Notes under the pieces: model-generated
Database searches by the model: none
Seen by the model: the letters and a program-made list of their open reading frames with translations, nothing else
Told to the model about the DNA's origin: nothing
Assembly (NCBI RefSeq): GCF_000717595.1
Contig: NZ_JNZO01000014.1
Coordinates: forward strand, 248,001-312,000
DNA length: 64,000 nucleotides
Reading direction: 5' to 3'
Origin: Streptomyces flavochromogenes
GTDB lineage: Bacteria > Actinomycetota > Actinomycetes > Streptomycetales > Streptomycetaceae
Part shown: positions 23,273-31,130 of the stretch, piece after piece
Layout of the letters: every line of letters begins with the position of its first letter
How positions within the stretch are numbered: position 1 is the first letter of the stretch
Translations under genes and position numbers: made by a program

Positions 23273-24021
23273 CGGCTGGTCTCCCCGTCAGCGGCAGCGG
23301 CCGTCTCGGCGTCCTGCTCTTCGGGGGTGACCCACGTGCAGTCCTGGCCGGGCTCGTGGGTGTCGGTGAGGTGCTCGATGACGGCCCGCATCTCGGTGGC
23401 CCATTCGGTGGGGACGTGGATGGGGACGTTGTCGCTGCGGCAGGCGGTGTCGGCGAGGTGGCCGTGGTCGTTGCCGCGCCAGCACCACCAGCCGACGTGG
23501 GCAAGCTGCTCGCGGTCGACGGTCGGCTGGGTGTCGGACAACCCGGCGGCGGGGGCGGGCGGGTCGGCGAGGTCGTCGCGGAGCGCTGCGGCCCGTTCGG
23601 CGTCGAGCTCCAGCCAGTACGGCTCCCGGTCCGGCCCGGACATGCAGACGATGACGGTGTCGTCGTCGCTGTGGAGGACGTCGCCGAGGCCCCAACGGAG
23701 CTGTACGGGGTCGTCGGCGGTGGTCGGGTCCGGCAGGCTGGCCATGTCGTGGATGAACGCGTCCACGACAGCCGGGTCTGGCAGTCCGGCGGCGCTCGTG
23801 TCCGGCTGTTGTCCGCTGGCCTGACGGGCGGCGTCCCGGATCCCGGCGACGAGCACCTTCTCGGCGTCGCCGGGCTCGGCCGGGATCATGGCGTAGGTGG
23901 GCAGGTCGTCCTCGACGGGCACGCGGCCGAGAACGAGGCCCCGGCTGGCGAGCCAGAGTTCGAGGTGCGGCCAGACGACGGGGTGGACGAGGACCTGACG
24001 GATGTCGGGGGCGGTGGTCAT
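23269..24021 (-). CDS. Hypothetical protein
   Basis: 250 residues from ATG 24021, AGGAG upstream. N-terminus MTTAPDIRQVLVHPVVWPHL, an HDMASLPDP region near the middle, and a Trp-rich HVGWWCWRGNDHGHLADTA near residue 190. Acidic tail. No recognised family. Typical of unnamed accessory proteins in actinophage early regions. Confidence 0.57.
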   Translation of the reverse strand: MTTAPDIRQVLVHPVVWPHLELWLASRGLVLGRVPVEDDLPTYAMIPAEPGDAEKVLVAGIRDAARQASGQQPDTSAAGLPDPAVVDAFIHDMASLPDPTTADDPVQLRWGLGDVLHSDDDTVIVCMSGPDREPYWLELDAERAAALRDDLADPPAPAAGLSDTQPTVDREQLAHVGWWCWRGNDHGHLADTACRSDNVPIHVPTEWATEMRAVIEHLTDTHEPGQDCTWVTPEEQDAETAAAADGETSR

Positions 24022-24080
24022 GCTGCTGCTCCTGGTGTTGGGGCCGGGCCGCCACGGGGACGACCCGGCAGCGGCTGGGG

Positions 24081-24323
24081 TCAGGCGGTGCGGGCGTCGC
24101 CGACGTAGCGGTAGCCGGTGCTGGTCGGGCGGAAGCGGTCCAGGCGAATGCGGGTTCGGCGGCCGGGCTTGGCGCTGCTGACCGGGTGGCGGGGTTGGTG
24201 CAGCTCGACGAGGGCGTGGGTGTCGGTGATCTCGACGATGCGGACCTTCCGGCCGTAGCTGCGAGGGTCGTTGTCCTGCCAGATCTGGCCGACGGACGGA
24301 CGAGGGGTCTCGGGCTTGGTCAC
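24081..24323 (-). CDS. Hypothetical small beta-rich protein (DUF6354-like?)
   Basis: 80 residues. SVGQIWQDNDPRSYGRKVRI then VEITDTHALVELHQ and basic strands. The GQ-W-D-DPR-RxxRI pattern is recurrent in Streptomyces proteins; DUF6354 is a guess. Probably a compact beta barrel. Confidence 0.52.
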   Translation of the reverse strand: MTKPETPRPSVGQIWQDNDPRSYGRKVRIVEITDTHALVELHQPRHPVSSAKPGRRTRIRLDRFRPTSTGYRYVGDARTA

Positions 24324-24400
24324 GGGGTGCTCCTGTCGTGGGTAGTGTCGGGTCGGGTCGCCCTGCTTGCTTCCGACATGCAGGGCGGCCTGCGGCGTGT

Positions 24401-24829
24401 TCAGGTGCCGGTGATGACGGCACTGGCGATGAGGGCCACGAAGTCGCGGCGGTCGACCTCACTCATGTCGGGGGCGAACGCGAAGTGGATGCGGACCCGG
24501 CTGTCGCCGATGTGGAGCTGCTGGTCGCTAGGCTCCAGGCCGTCGGCGCCGAGGTTCACGGCCCATTCGGACACGTCGGCCGCGCCGTTGATCAGGTCGT
24601 GGACTGCGCGCTGCGCCTCGTCGAACTGGTCCTCGTCGAGGGCGTCGTCCCAGCACGGCCCCTGCGCGCCATCCGCTTCGGCGGGCGGGAGGAGGCTGTC
24701 GATCTCGGTGTCGGCCATCTGCTCGCCGACGCCCACGAAGTCGGGGTCCTCGATGAGCGCGGCATGCTGGCGGGCGGCTTCGGCGCGGAGGTCGTCGTCG
24801 GTGTACGGGCGGGCGGCCTGTTCGGTCAT
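24401..24829 (-). CDS. Hypothetical acidic protein
   Basis: 142 residues from ATG 24829. Very acidic N-terminal half (PYTDDDLRAEAARQHAALIE), then helical and beta segments (LHIGDSRVRIHFAFAPDMSE). No family recognised. The charge suggests a DNA mimic or a protein-binding role, but this is only an impression. Confidence 0.55.
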   Translation of the reverse strand: MTEQAARPYTDDDLRAEAARQHAALIEDPDFVGVGEQMADTEIDSLLPPAEADGAQGPCWDDALDEDQFDEAQRAVHDLINGAADVSEWAVNLGADGLEPSDQQLHIGDSRVRIHFAFAPDMSEVDRRDFVALIASAVITGT

Positions 24830-24864
24830 GGCGTGTCCTTCTGGGTGTGTGGTGGCGGGACGGG

Positions 24865-25812
24865 TCAGGCGGTGACGGCGCGGAGGAGTGCCGTGGCGAG
24901 CTGGACGGGTGCGGCGTTGCCGATTTGCTGGCTGATGTCGCGGCCGGACCACGGGTAGTCGGCGGGGAAGCCTTGGAGCTGGCCGGCCTCGGCGTGGGTG
25001 AAGCGGCGAAGTTCGTTGCCGTCGGGGTCGATGAGCCGGAAGCGGGAGATCTTCCCGGTGACGGTGAACGCCGGCTCGTTGCTGCTGCGTCGGCCGCGCG
25101 CCTTGGGGTCGCCGCCGGTGCCATAGTTGGAGATCACGGTGAACGGGCCGCGGTGCGGAAGGGCGTCGGCCATCGACACCCAGGGCAACAGCCACGGGTT
25201 ACCGGCGGACTGCGGGGTGTTCCGCAGGTACGGGCGGTGTGTCGGCGCGGGCAGGGCCACGGGGCCGTCCAGGCGGGCCACCAGGGCTGCGCGCTTGCGG
25301 GTCTGGGGTACGCCGTACTCCTCGGCGCACAGAACCCCGCAGGCGACGCTGTAGCCACGCGCCTCCAGCACCTCGGCGTAGGCCTGCCAGATCGGGAGGA
25401 CCGCGGGGACCTGCTCCAGGACGATCGCCCGGTACGGGTAGCGGGAGTTGCCTGCCTCCAAGATCCAGCGGAGGGGTTCGAGGACGAGGCTGGTCCGGTC
25501 GTCGAGCCCGGCGGGGGTGGTGACGAACCCGCGGGCCCCGGCCGTCTTCACCGCGGCGAGGAGGATGTCGAGGACGGCGCGGCCGTTGCCGTTGCCGCCG
25601 ATGCTGAACGTCTGGCAGGGCGGCCCGCCGGCGAGGACGTCCTCGTCGAAGTCGACGGGGCGGAAGTCGCGGACGTCGCCACGGACGGTGTCGAGGAGGG
25701 CCGAGCGCCGTGTCGCCACAGCGTTGGCGTCCCGCTCGATGCCGGTGAGGTGGATGCCGAGTTGGCGGGCGGCTACATCGATGCCGCCGGGGCCGGCGAA
25801 CAGGTCGGGCAT
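24865..25812 (-). CDS. dcm: DNA (cytosine-5)-methyltransferase
   Basis: 315 residues from ATG 25812 with AGGAG upstream. Motif I is DLFAGPGGIDVAA (residue 3 on), motif IV GGPPCQTFS carries the catalytic Cys near residue 65, motif VIII is QTRKRAALVA and motif X is QIGNAAPVQLA. Motif VI reads EQV instead of the common ENV. No restriction enzyme gene is adjacent, so this is probably an orphan methylase protecting element DNA from host restriction. Confidence 0.9.
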   Translation of the reverse strand: MPDLFAGPGGIDVAARQLGIHLTGIERDANAVATRRSALLDTVRGDVRDFRPVDFDEDVLAGGPPCQTFSIGGNGNGRAVLDILLAAVKTAGARGFVTTPAGLDDRTSLVLEPLRWILEAGNSRYPYRAIVLEQVPAVLPIWQAYAEVLEARGYSVACGVLCAEEYGVPQTRKRAALVARLDGPVALPAPTHRPYLRNTPQSAGNPWLLPWVSMADALPHRGPFTVISNYGTGGDPKARGRRSSNEPAFTVTGKISRFRLIDPDGNELRRFTHAEAGQLQGFPADYPWSGRDISQQIGNAAPVQLATALLRAVTA

Positions 25813-25844
25813 CAGGTCTCCTGGGTGTGTGGTGGCGGGGCGGG

Positions 25845-26105
25845 TCAGGCGGGGATGCGGGCGAGGTGCCGGTGCTCGTCGGGCAGGTCGGCGTCGCAGT
25901 AGAAGCCGATGGTGAGGTGCATGCCGTGGTCCTCGACGACCTTCCAGACGGGGGTGTCGTTGCAGGCGGACCGGCCGTCCTGCTCGCGCTGGGAGTTGGT
26001 GGTGCAGTCCGCGGGACCGGAGTAGTCGGGCAGCGGCCATCCGTCGGCGCGGTGAACGACGCGGACCTTGAGGGCGGGGCGCTTGCGGCGGGGAGTCGTG
26101 GTCAC
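25845..26105 (-). CDS. Hypothetical small protein
   Basis: 86 residues from GTG 26105 with GAAGGGA upstream. Basic N-terminus (TTTPRRKRPALKVRVVHRAD), two Cys (CTTN and CNDT) and an acidic His-rich end. Not recognised. Confidence 0.53.
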   Translation of the reverse strand: MTTTPRRKRPALKVRVVHRADGWPLPDYSGPADCTTNSQREQDGRSACNDTPVWKVVEDHGMHLTIGFYCDADLPDEHRHLARIPA

Positions 26106-26116
26106 GTTGCTTCCCT

Positions 26117-26827
26117 TCAGGGGGCGGGGGTGTCGTTGTCGGGTGCGGCAATGCCGGTGATGCGGTGAAAGCGGATCTGCTGATTGCCGGACTCGAGCCC
26201 TTCGGCGCCGATGAGCCGGCGCTTGCAGGCGCGGCAGTGCGGAGAGTCGAACCAGGTGGCGTGGTGGCAGTCGGCGCAGTAGGCAAGCCATGCGGCGCGG
26301 CCACGTGTTGAGGTCCAGCGAGGGTGGCCGCCGTGGTTCCGCGCCGTGATTGCCTTCGCCCAGTTCGAGCGGTGGTCGTCTTCGTCGTAGTCGGGCATCC
26401 AGGAGCGTGGCGGGTGGCCGATGAGGACGAGTTCGCCGCCGATCCAGCGGCACGTGCAGGCGAACTTGGGGCAGTCGCAGGCGAGGGACTGTCCGTACTC
26501 GATGGCCTTCTCGACGCGCGGGACGCCGTTTCCCTTGACCTCCAGCCAGACGCCTATCTGCGGCAGGTGGAAGTCGGGGATGTAGCGGACGCCAGACGGG
26601 AGGGTGACGGTGGTGGGCTCGTACTCCCAGGCGAGGCCGAGACTGTCGAGGGTGGCGGCCCAGGACGCTTCGAGTGCGGAGCGGAATACGGTGCCGCGGT
26701 AGACGGTCGGGAGGGCTTCGACGGCAAGGCCGCTGGTCGCCTGGTGCTGCTGGCGGAGCCGCGCGGTCTCGATGTCGTCGGTGATCGACTCGACGAGGCA
26801 GCGGGAGTCGATGTCGTCCTGGAGCAT
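26117..26827 (-). CDS. PD-(D/E)XK nuclease-like protein
   Basis: 236 residues from ATG 26827; GAGGTG lies 7 nt upstream. A GTG at 26836 overlapping the helicase stop is an alternative. FRSALEASWAATLDSLGLAW, YIPDFHLPQI and VWLEVKG (residues about 55-105) match the E...PDF...ExK layout of this nuclease fold. Two CxxC pairs follow (CPKFAC and CADC...CRAC), suggesting a zinc finger. Position directly after the helicase suggests a role in replication or recombination intermediates. Confidence 0.7.
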   Translation of the reverse strand: MLQDDIDSRCLVESITDDIETARLRQQHQATSGLAVEALPTVYRGTVFRSALEASWAATLDSLGLAWEYEPTTVTLPSGVRYIPDFHLPQIGVWLEVKGNGVPRVEKAIEYGQSLACDCPKFACTCRWIGGELVLIGHPPRSWMPDYDEDDHRSNWAKAITARNHGGHPRWTSTRGRAAWLAYCADCHHATWFDSPHCRACKRRLIGAEGLESGNQQIRFHRITGIAAPDNDTPAP

Positions 26828-26832
26828 GCCGG

Positions 26833-28206
26833 TCACCTCGGGCCCATGGAGCGGAGCCGGGCGTAGTGGCCTTGGAAGATCAGCGGGACGATGCGGCCAG
26901 TGGCGCCGTTGCGGTTCTTCGCGACGATGACGTCGATCTCGCCGGCTCGTTCGTCGTCGGGGGTGCCGTCGTCGTTGGTCGGCTTGTGCATCAGGAGGAT
27001 CACGTTGGAGTCCTGCTCGATGGCTGAGGAGTCCTTGAAGTCGGTGACGACGGGCTGGCGACCGGCGGCGCCGCGGTTGAACTGGGCGAGGGCGACGACG
27101 GGGATCTCGAACTCCATGGCGAGGAGCTTCAGTCCGCGGGAAAGGTCTGCGACTTCGTTGGCCCGGTTGGCGTTGGGCTTGGCCTTCTCGGGGGTCATGA
27201 GCTGGAGGTAGTCGGCGACGACGATGGCGGGTGCGGTGCCGCGGGAGGCCATCCATCGCATGCGGGCCCGGATCTTGCCGAGGGTGAGGTTCGGTGAGTC
27301 GTCGAGGATGAAGTTCTCGGCGTGCTGGAGTCGCGGCCCGGCTTTGAAGATCTTGGCCCAGTCGTCGTCGGAGATCCGGCGGCGGATGAGGTGGTCGAGG
27401 CTGACGCCGGCTTCTGCTGCGGTGAGGCGGGCCATGAGTTCGCTGCCGCCCATTTCCATGGAGGCGACGAGGGCGGGCTTGCCGCGGGTGAGGGCGACGT
27501 GTGCGGCGAGGTTCATGCCGAACAGGGATTTGCCGCCTCCGGTCGCGGCGCCGACGGTGACGAGCTGGCCGGGCTTGAGCTCGATGACCTCGTTGAGGTC
27601 CATCCATGGGGTGTCGAGTGCTCGGGGGTCGGCGCCGGCTTCGAGTTCGAGCATGAAGCCGAGCCAGCGTTCGCCGACGGACAGCTTGACGTCGGCGGAT
27701 GCGGTGCCGGCTGCGGCGGCCTGGAGGTCGGCCATGGCGGCGTCGAGGATCTCGGCGGCGGATGAGGCGGCGGTGAGGGCGCGTTGGGTGGCGCGGCGGG
27801 TGGCTTCGAGGACGGCGCGGAGCTGGGCGTGTTCGCGGACGATGTCGGCGTAGTAGGTGGCGCTGGAGGCGGAGGGGACGGTGTGGGCGAGCTGGTGGAT
27901 GAAGGGGGCGCCGCCGACTTTGGCGAGTTCGCCGTTGGCGAGGAGAGCGGCGGCGACGGTGATGGGGTCGATCTTGGGGTCGCGGCTGGCGGAGTACAGG
28001 TCGGTGATGGTGCGGTAGATGGTCTGGTGGCGGAGGACCCAGAAGTCGGCAGGCCCGGCGAGGGCCGCGGCGACGGGTTCGATCATGCTCCGGTCGAGGA
28101 GCATGGCACCGAGGATGGCCTTCTCGGCGTCGGCGTTGTGCGGGGGCGCGTCCTGGATGGGGGCCTCCTCCTCGAGGAGGTCGGGCTCCCAGGCGGGCTC
28201 GGTCAT
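26833..28206 (-). CDS. dnaB: Replicative DnaB-type helicase
   Basis: 457 residues. The N-terminal helical domain (NADAEKAILGAMLLDRSMIE) is the DnaB primase-binding collar; the RecA-like motor has Walker A GAATGGGKSLFG near residue 222 and Walker B AIVVADYLQLM near residue 325. It is a hexameric fork helicase. Its ATG overlaps the stop of the initiator-like gene by 4 bp, the order seen in lambdoid O-P and P22-type replication modules, so the preceding protein likely loads it. Confidence 0.9.
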   Translation of the reverse strand: MTEPAWEPDLLEEEAPIQDAPPHNADAEKAILGAMLLDRSMIEPVAAALAGPADFWVLRHQTIYRTITDLYSASRDPKIDPITVAAALLANGELAKVGGAPFIHQLAHTVPSASSATYYADIVREHAQLRAVLEATRRATQRALTAASSAAEILDAAMADLQAAAAGTASADVKLSVGERWLGFMLELEAGADPRALDTPWMDLNEVIELKPGQLVTVGAATGGGKSLFGMNLAAHVALTRGKPALVASMEMGGSELMARLTAAEAGVSLDHLIRRRISDDDWAKIFKAGPRLQHAENFILDDSPNLTLGKIRARMRWMASRGTAPAIVVADYLQLMTPEKAKPNANRANEVADLSRGLKLLAMEFEIPVVALAQFNRGAAGRQPVVTDFKDSSAIEQDSNVILLMHKPTNDDGTPDDERAGEIDVIVAKNRNGATGRIVPLIFQGHYARLRSMGPR

Positions 28207-29183
28207 GCGGCTTGTCCTTTGCTGGCGGGGTGGCAGTCGGGGCAGTGCTGAAGGGTTCTGAGGCCGTTGTCGTGTTCGATCTCCCGGGTGCGGGAGACGG
28301 GGTCGCAGTCGGGGTGTCCGCAGTGGGGCGGCTTGCTGCTGGAGGGCTGCTTTCTGGCAGGGGTGCCGGGGTGCCAGGGCGATCCGGGGGGAGGTGCCGG
28401 GTACTCGTGCCAGATGTCGAGGAGCAGGGTTCCGAAGCGGATCGGGTTCTTCGGGTTCCAGCGGGAGGCTGCGATGTGGACCAGGTACGGGGTGCCGTGG
28501 CTCTTGATCAGTTGCTGTACGGCGATCCACTGGAGGGTGCTGAGCCGGCCCCAGCCGACGGTGATGCCCTTCATGTGGAGGGCATCGAGGAGAGGCTGTG
28601 CCCAGTCCGGGATTCGTGTCGCCTGCTGCTGCTTGCTTACGTAGTTAGAAAGCTTTGGTGGAAGTGGGCTTCCACCCGTTCCTTCCTGACCTGCGGTTTT
28701 GTCTATCCGGAACTCGTCGTTACGGGTGGAAGTGGGCTTCCGGTCGGTCCGGGTGGAAGTGGACTTCCGGTCGTTCTTCTCTGACCTGGGGTTTTGGTCG
28801 TTCTCGGGGGTGTTACCGAGGGTTGACCGGGTGGAAGTGGGCTTCCGCCCGGACCGGCCGGAAGTGGGCTTCCAGTCGGTGGCCGTCAGGACCCGCCGTC
28901 GCTCGAGTGCGAGATCCCATACAAGAGGACGTCGATCGGACGGGATGTAGTCGACGATCTGCGGGTCGCCGGGACGGATCAGGCCGGCCTTGTTCATGCT
29001 CGAAAGGTCGTTCCGGACGGCCCGATCGCTCTTCCGCGCGTACTCGGCGAGCAGTTCCTGGGACGGGTGGGCGCCGCGGCCAAGTTCGTCTGCGTGCCGC
29101 GCCAGCCCCATGAGGACGGGAAGCCAGTGAGTCGACACGTCGGGCGCCGCTTCCACCACCCATTCCATGGCCTCTTTGCTCAC
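28203..29183 (-). CDS. Winged-helix replication initiator-like protein (lambda O-like architecture)
   Basis: 326 residues. Residues 1-105 read as a winged HTH (ELLAEYARKSDRAVRNDLSS) like phage replication initiators. Residues about 105-175 are a low-complexity linker with the repeated unit RKPTSTR. Residues 175-270 form a second helical domain, and the C-terminus has a zinc-type cluster (PPHCGHPDC and QHCPDCH). The linker is encoded by iteron-like DNA repeats. Lambda O is built the same way: N-terminal origin-binding domain, linker encoded by the origin, C-terminal helicase contact. The next gene is the helicase. Confidence 0.72.
   Translation of the reverse strand: MSKEAMEWVVEAAPDVSTHWLPVLMGLARHADELGRGAHPSQELLAEYARKSDRAVRNDLSSMNKAGLIRPGDPQIVDYIPSDRRPLVWDLALERRRVLTATDWKPTSGRSGRKPTSTRSTLGNTPENDQNPRSEKNDRKSTSTRTDRKPTSTRNDEFRIDKTAGQEGTGGSPLPPKLSNYVSKQQQATRIPDWAQPLLDALHMKGITVGWGRLSTLQWIAVQQLIKSHGTPYLVHIAASRWNPKNPIRFGTLLLDIWHEYPAPPPGSPWHPGTPARKQPSSSKPPHCGHPDCDPVSRTREIEHDNGLRTLQHCPDCHPASKGQAA
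28657..28873. repeat. Five GGAAGTGGRCTTCC iterons inside the initiator gene (candidate replication origin)
   Basis: Copies of the 14-bp unit start at 28660, 28728, 28755, 28833 and 28860; four are identical and the third has one change (GGAC). Copies 2-3 and 4-5 are each spaced 27 bp. The first is extended to a perfect 8-bp inverted repeat, GGTGGAAG-TGGG-CTTCCACC (28657-28676). A second repeat, CTGACCTGSGGTTTTG, lies 26 bp after copies 1 and 3 (28686 and 28781). Copy 1 is in a different reading frame from the others, so the DNA rather than the peptide is conserved. Confidence 0.7.
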
Positions 29184-29216
29184 TGGTCTCTCTTTCCGGC
29201 TGAGGTGATCGGCGGT

Positions 29217-29390
29217 CTAAGCGGCGTCGTACTGGGGCGTGCTGGGCTGGTGGTCCCGGCACCGCCACCCCGCGGCGTACAGTCGGGCGGGCTGCTGGCA
29301 CATGGGCTGTCCGGTCTCGCAGAACCCGGGTGTCGTCTTCGGGTGTGGCGGCGGCACGATCTCCAGCCGGCGGGGCTCGCCGGTGCTCAT
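29217..29390 (-). CDS. Hypothetical small cysteine-containing protein
   Basis: 57 residues from ATG 29390 (4-bp overlap with the preceding stop). Contains FCETGQPMCQQPARLYAAGW and then CRDH, a three-Cys arrangement likely to bind zinc. Not recognised. Confidence 0.55.
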   Translation of the reverse strand: MSTGEPRRLEIVPPPHPKTTPGFCETGQPMCQQPARLYAAGWRCRDHQPSTPQYDAA

Positions 29391-29791
29391 GCGGCCACCT
29401 GCTTGCTGGCCGATCGGCGCGTCTCGTCGTAGTGGCGGCAGCACAGGCCGTGGGCTCGGTGCTTCTCATCGCAGCCAGCGACGCTGCAGGTGCGCTCGAC
29501 CGGCTCGATCACGAGAGGCTTGCCGTCGTGCCTCCATCGCTCGATCTGGCGCTGGAAGATGCAGAGGCGCGTGGAGATCTCTCGCGGCGAGTAGCCGGCG
29601 TGGAGCATGAGCAGGGACGCCGCTCGCCTCTCCGCGAGGTTCAGCTCGATGCGGCAGTCAGGGCTGTTGATGGCGCGCTCGACGGCAACCCAGTCGATGT
29701 CGTGGGTGGTGGTCTCGGTGCCGGGGGCTTGGATGTAGCCGCCCCGGATGGGCCGGAGGTGGGTGGCGCCGATTGCTCCGTAGTGCCTCAC
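29387..29791 (-). CDS. HTH protein with actinophage-type zinc motif
   Basis: 134 residues from GTG 29791, AAGGAG upstream. RRAASLLMLHAGYSPREIST and LCIFQRQIERWRHDG form a homeodomain-like HTH. The C-terminus CSVAGCDEKHRAHGLCCRHY is a zinc motif very common in actinophage proteins. Probably a small DNA-binding regulator. Confidence 0.66.
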   Translation of the reverse strand: MRHYGAIGATHLRPIRGGYIQAPGTETTTHDIDWVAVERAINSPDCRIELNLAERRAASLLMLHAGYSPREISTRLCIFQRQIERWRHDGKPLVIEPVERTCSVAGCDEKHRAHGLCCRHYDETRRSASKQVAA

Positions 29792-29955
29792 TGTCCTGTC
29801 TCCTTCCAGTCGGGCTGTCGTGCGGGGAGGTCGTAGAGGGCCTGGCAGATGCGGGTGCTGTCGGTGCGGCGCCACCGTCTGAGGTCGGTGAGGATGTCGA
29901 TCTCGGCCCTGAAGCGGTTGGCGCGGTAGCTGGCTCGGCGGCCGAAGAACCTCAT
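29788..29955 (-). CDS. Hypothetical small basic protein
   Basis: 55 residues from ATG 29955, with 4-bp overlaps at both ends. Arg-rich helix (MRFFGRRASYRANRFRAEID). Real by coupling; function unknown. Confidence 0.52.
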   Translation of the reverse strand: MRFFGRRASYRANRFRAEIDILTDLRRWRRTDSTRICQALYDLPARQPDWKETGQ

Positions 29956-30326
29956 GCCGCCCGCCTCGCCTGCTGGGCTCCGGCGCGGCGCTTTTCGGCT
30001 ATGACCCGGCCCTTGACACTCAGTCGCCAGACGGAGATCCGGTGTCCGTGGGTGGAGCCGAGGGTGGAGGGCACGACCCGGCCGGTGTGCTCGATGATCC
30101 CGGCGGTCCGCAGGCTGTTGATGGCGGCGCCGAGGAAGCCGTGGGACAGCTCGGGCAGCACGTCGCGGAGGTCGTTGGCGGAGAAATCGTCGTGGCGGGT
30201 GCCGTAGTGGAAGACGGCCTGCTCGACGAGGAACCGGTCCCAGCTCGACTGGTCGGCGATGTCCTCGAGCAGCAGGTCCTTCTCGGCGGAGGCGAGACGT
30301 TCGGCCGGGGAGAGGCGGCGGGTCAT
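29952..30326 (-). CDS. Winged-helix-like protein
   Basis: 124 residues. DDFSANDLRDVLPELSHGFL then AAINSLRTAGIIEHTGRV reads as a winged helix, with a basic C-terminal tail. Similar small proteins accompany phage replication modules. It could be a replication accessory or a regulator. Confidence 0.6.
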   Translation of the reverse strand: MTRRLSPAERLASAEKDLLLEDIADQSSWDRFLVEQAVFHYGTRHDDFSANDLRDVLPELSHGFLGAAINSLRTAGIIEHTGRVVPSTLGSTHGHRISVWRLSVKGRVIAEKRRAGAQQARRAA

Positions 30327-30353
30327 AGCGGTGTCCTTCCGGTCGGGGCTGGG

Positions 30354-31130
30354 CTACTGGGCGGGGTTGCTGCGGAGCCAGTCGAGGACGGGCTTGGCGA
30401 TGTCGCGGGCGCCGTCGGGGCGTTCGAGGATCTGCTGGTGCAGGGCCGGGCATCGGGACTTGAGGAAGCGGAGCCGGTTGGTGATGTCCATCTCGGCGGC
30501 GATGTCGAACTCGTACTCGATGCCCTTGCGCTGCTCGGCGCGCATGCCGACCATCACGGGCTCGCGCCGGCCGCGGGCGTTCTCCTGGAGGACCCACTCG
30601 GTCTGGGACCGCATGGTGGCGACGACGTGCCCGGGGTAGGTGAGCAGCGCCTGCACCATGTCGTTCTGGAGCGGCGTGCCGTCCTTCCAGCCGGCGAAGC
30701 TGTTGCCGCCGTACCGGGTGGCCGCCTTCTCGACCTGGTCGAGGGTGCCGTCGGCGCCCTTCCAGAAGTGGCTGAGGGAGTCGACCTTGATGACCGGGTA
30801 GCCGACCTTCGCTGCCGTCTCCAGCGCCTTGATGAGGTCCCGGGGGTCGTAGCGGTCCATGCAGAGGGTGTCGAAGTGGATGCCGTTCTCGCCGACGTAC
30901 AGGGAGGAGGCCCCGTGCTCGGTGTCGATGACGCCGAACCGTTCGCCTTCGGCGAGTCCGTGGGCGACGGACAGCCCGGTCTTGGTCTTGCCGCATCCGG
31001 ACACTCCCTGGATGGAGATCCGTACCTTGCGGCCGTCCTTGGTGGCGGGCCGGAAGTCGAGTTCGGCGCTGGTGTCGGGAGTCTCCTGCCGGGGCTGTGC
31101 TCGGCGGACGGGCGGGGGCAGCTGGCTCAC
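30354..31130 (-). CDS. RecA-like AAA ATPase, recombination mediator (Sak4-like)
   Basis: 258 residues from GTG 31130 (GTGA overlap with the nuclease gene). Walker A GVSGCGKTKTG lies near residue 43, a Walker B-like PVIKVDSLSHF near residue 115, and a QNDMVQALLTYPGHVVATM strand after it. This is the phage AAA_24/Sak4 layout. Established: Sak4-type ATPases work with a nuclease and SSB in phage recombination. Pairing with the RecE/Cas4-like nuclease upstream supports that; no SSB gene is seen. Confidence 0.75.
   Translation of the reverse strand: MSQLPPPVRRAQPRQETPDTSAELDFRPATKDGRKVRISIQGVSGCGKTKTGLSVAHGLAEGERFGVIDTEHGASSLYVGENGIHFDTLCMDRYDPRDLIKALETAAKVGYPVIKVDSLSHFWKGADGTLDQVEKAATRYGGNSFAGWKDGTPLQNDMVQALLTYPGHVVATMRSQTEWVLQENARGRREPVMVGMRAEQRKGIEYEFDIAAEMDITNRLRFLKSRCPALHQQILERPDGARDIAKPVLDWLRSNPAQ

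Noticed and set aside
28657..28873. CRISPR-like array
   Set aside because: Repeats are 14 bp with uneven 13-64 bp gaps inside a coding gene, and there are no cas genes; the iteron interpretation fits better.
30354..30996. Arg/Pro-rich minus-strand frame running from 30996 to 29788
   Set aside because: Only its last 55 codons (29788-29955) show a start overlap and coding bias; the upstream part is an out-of-frame reading of the Sak4-like and winged-helix genes.
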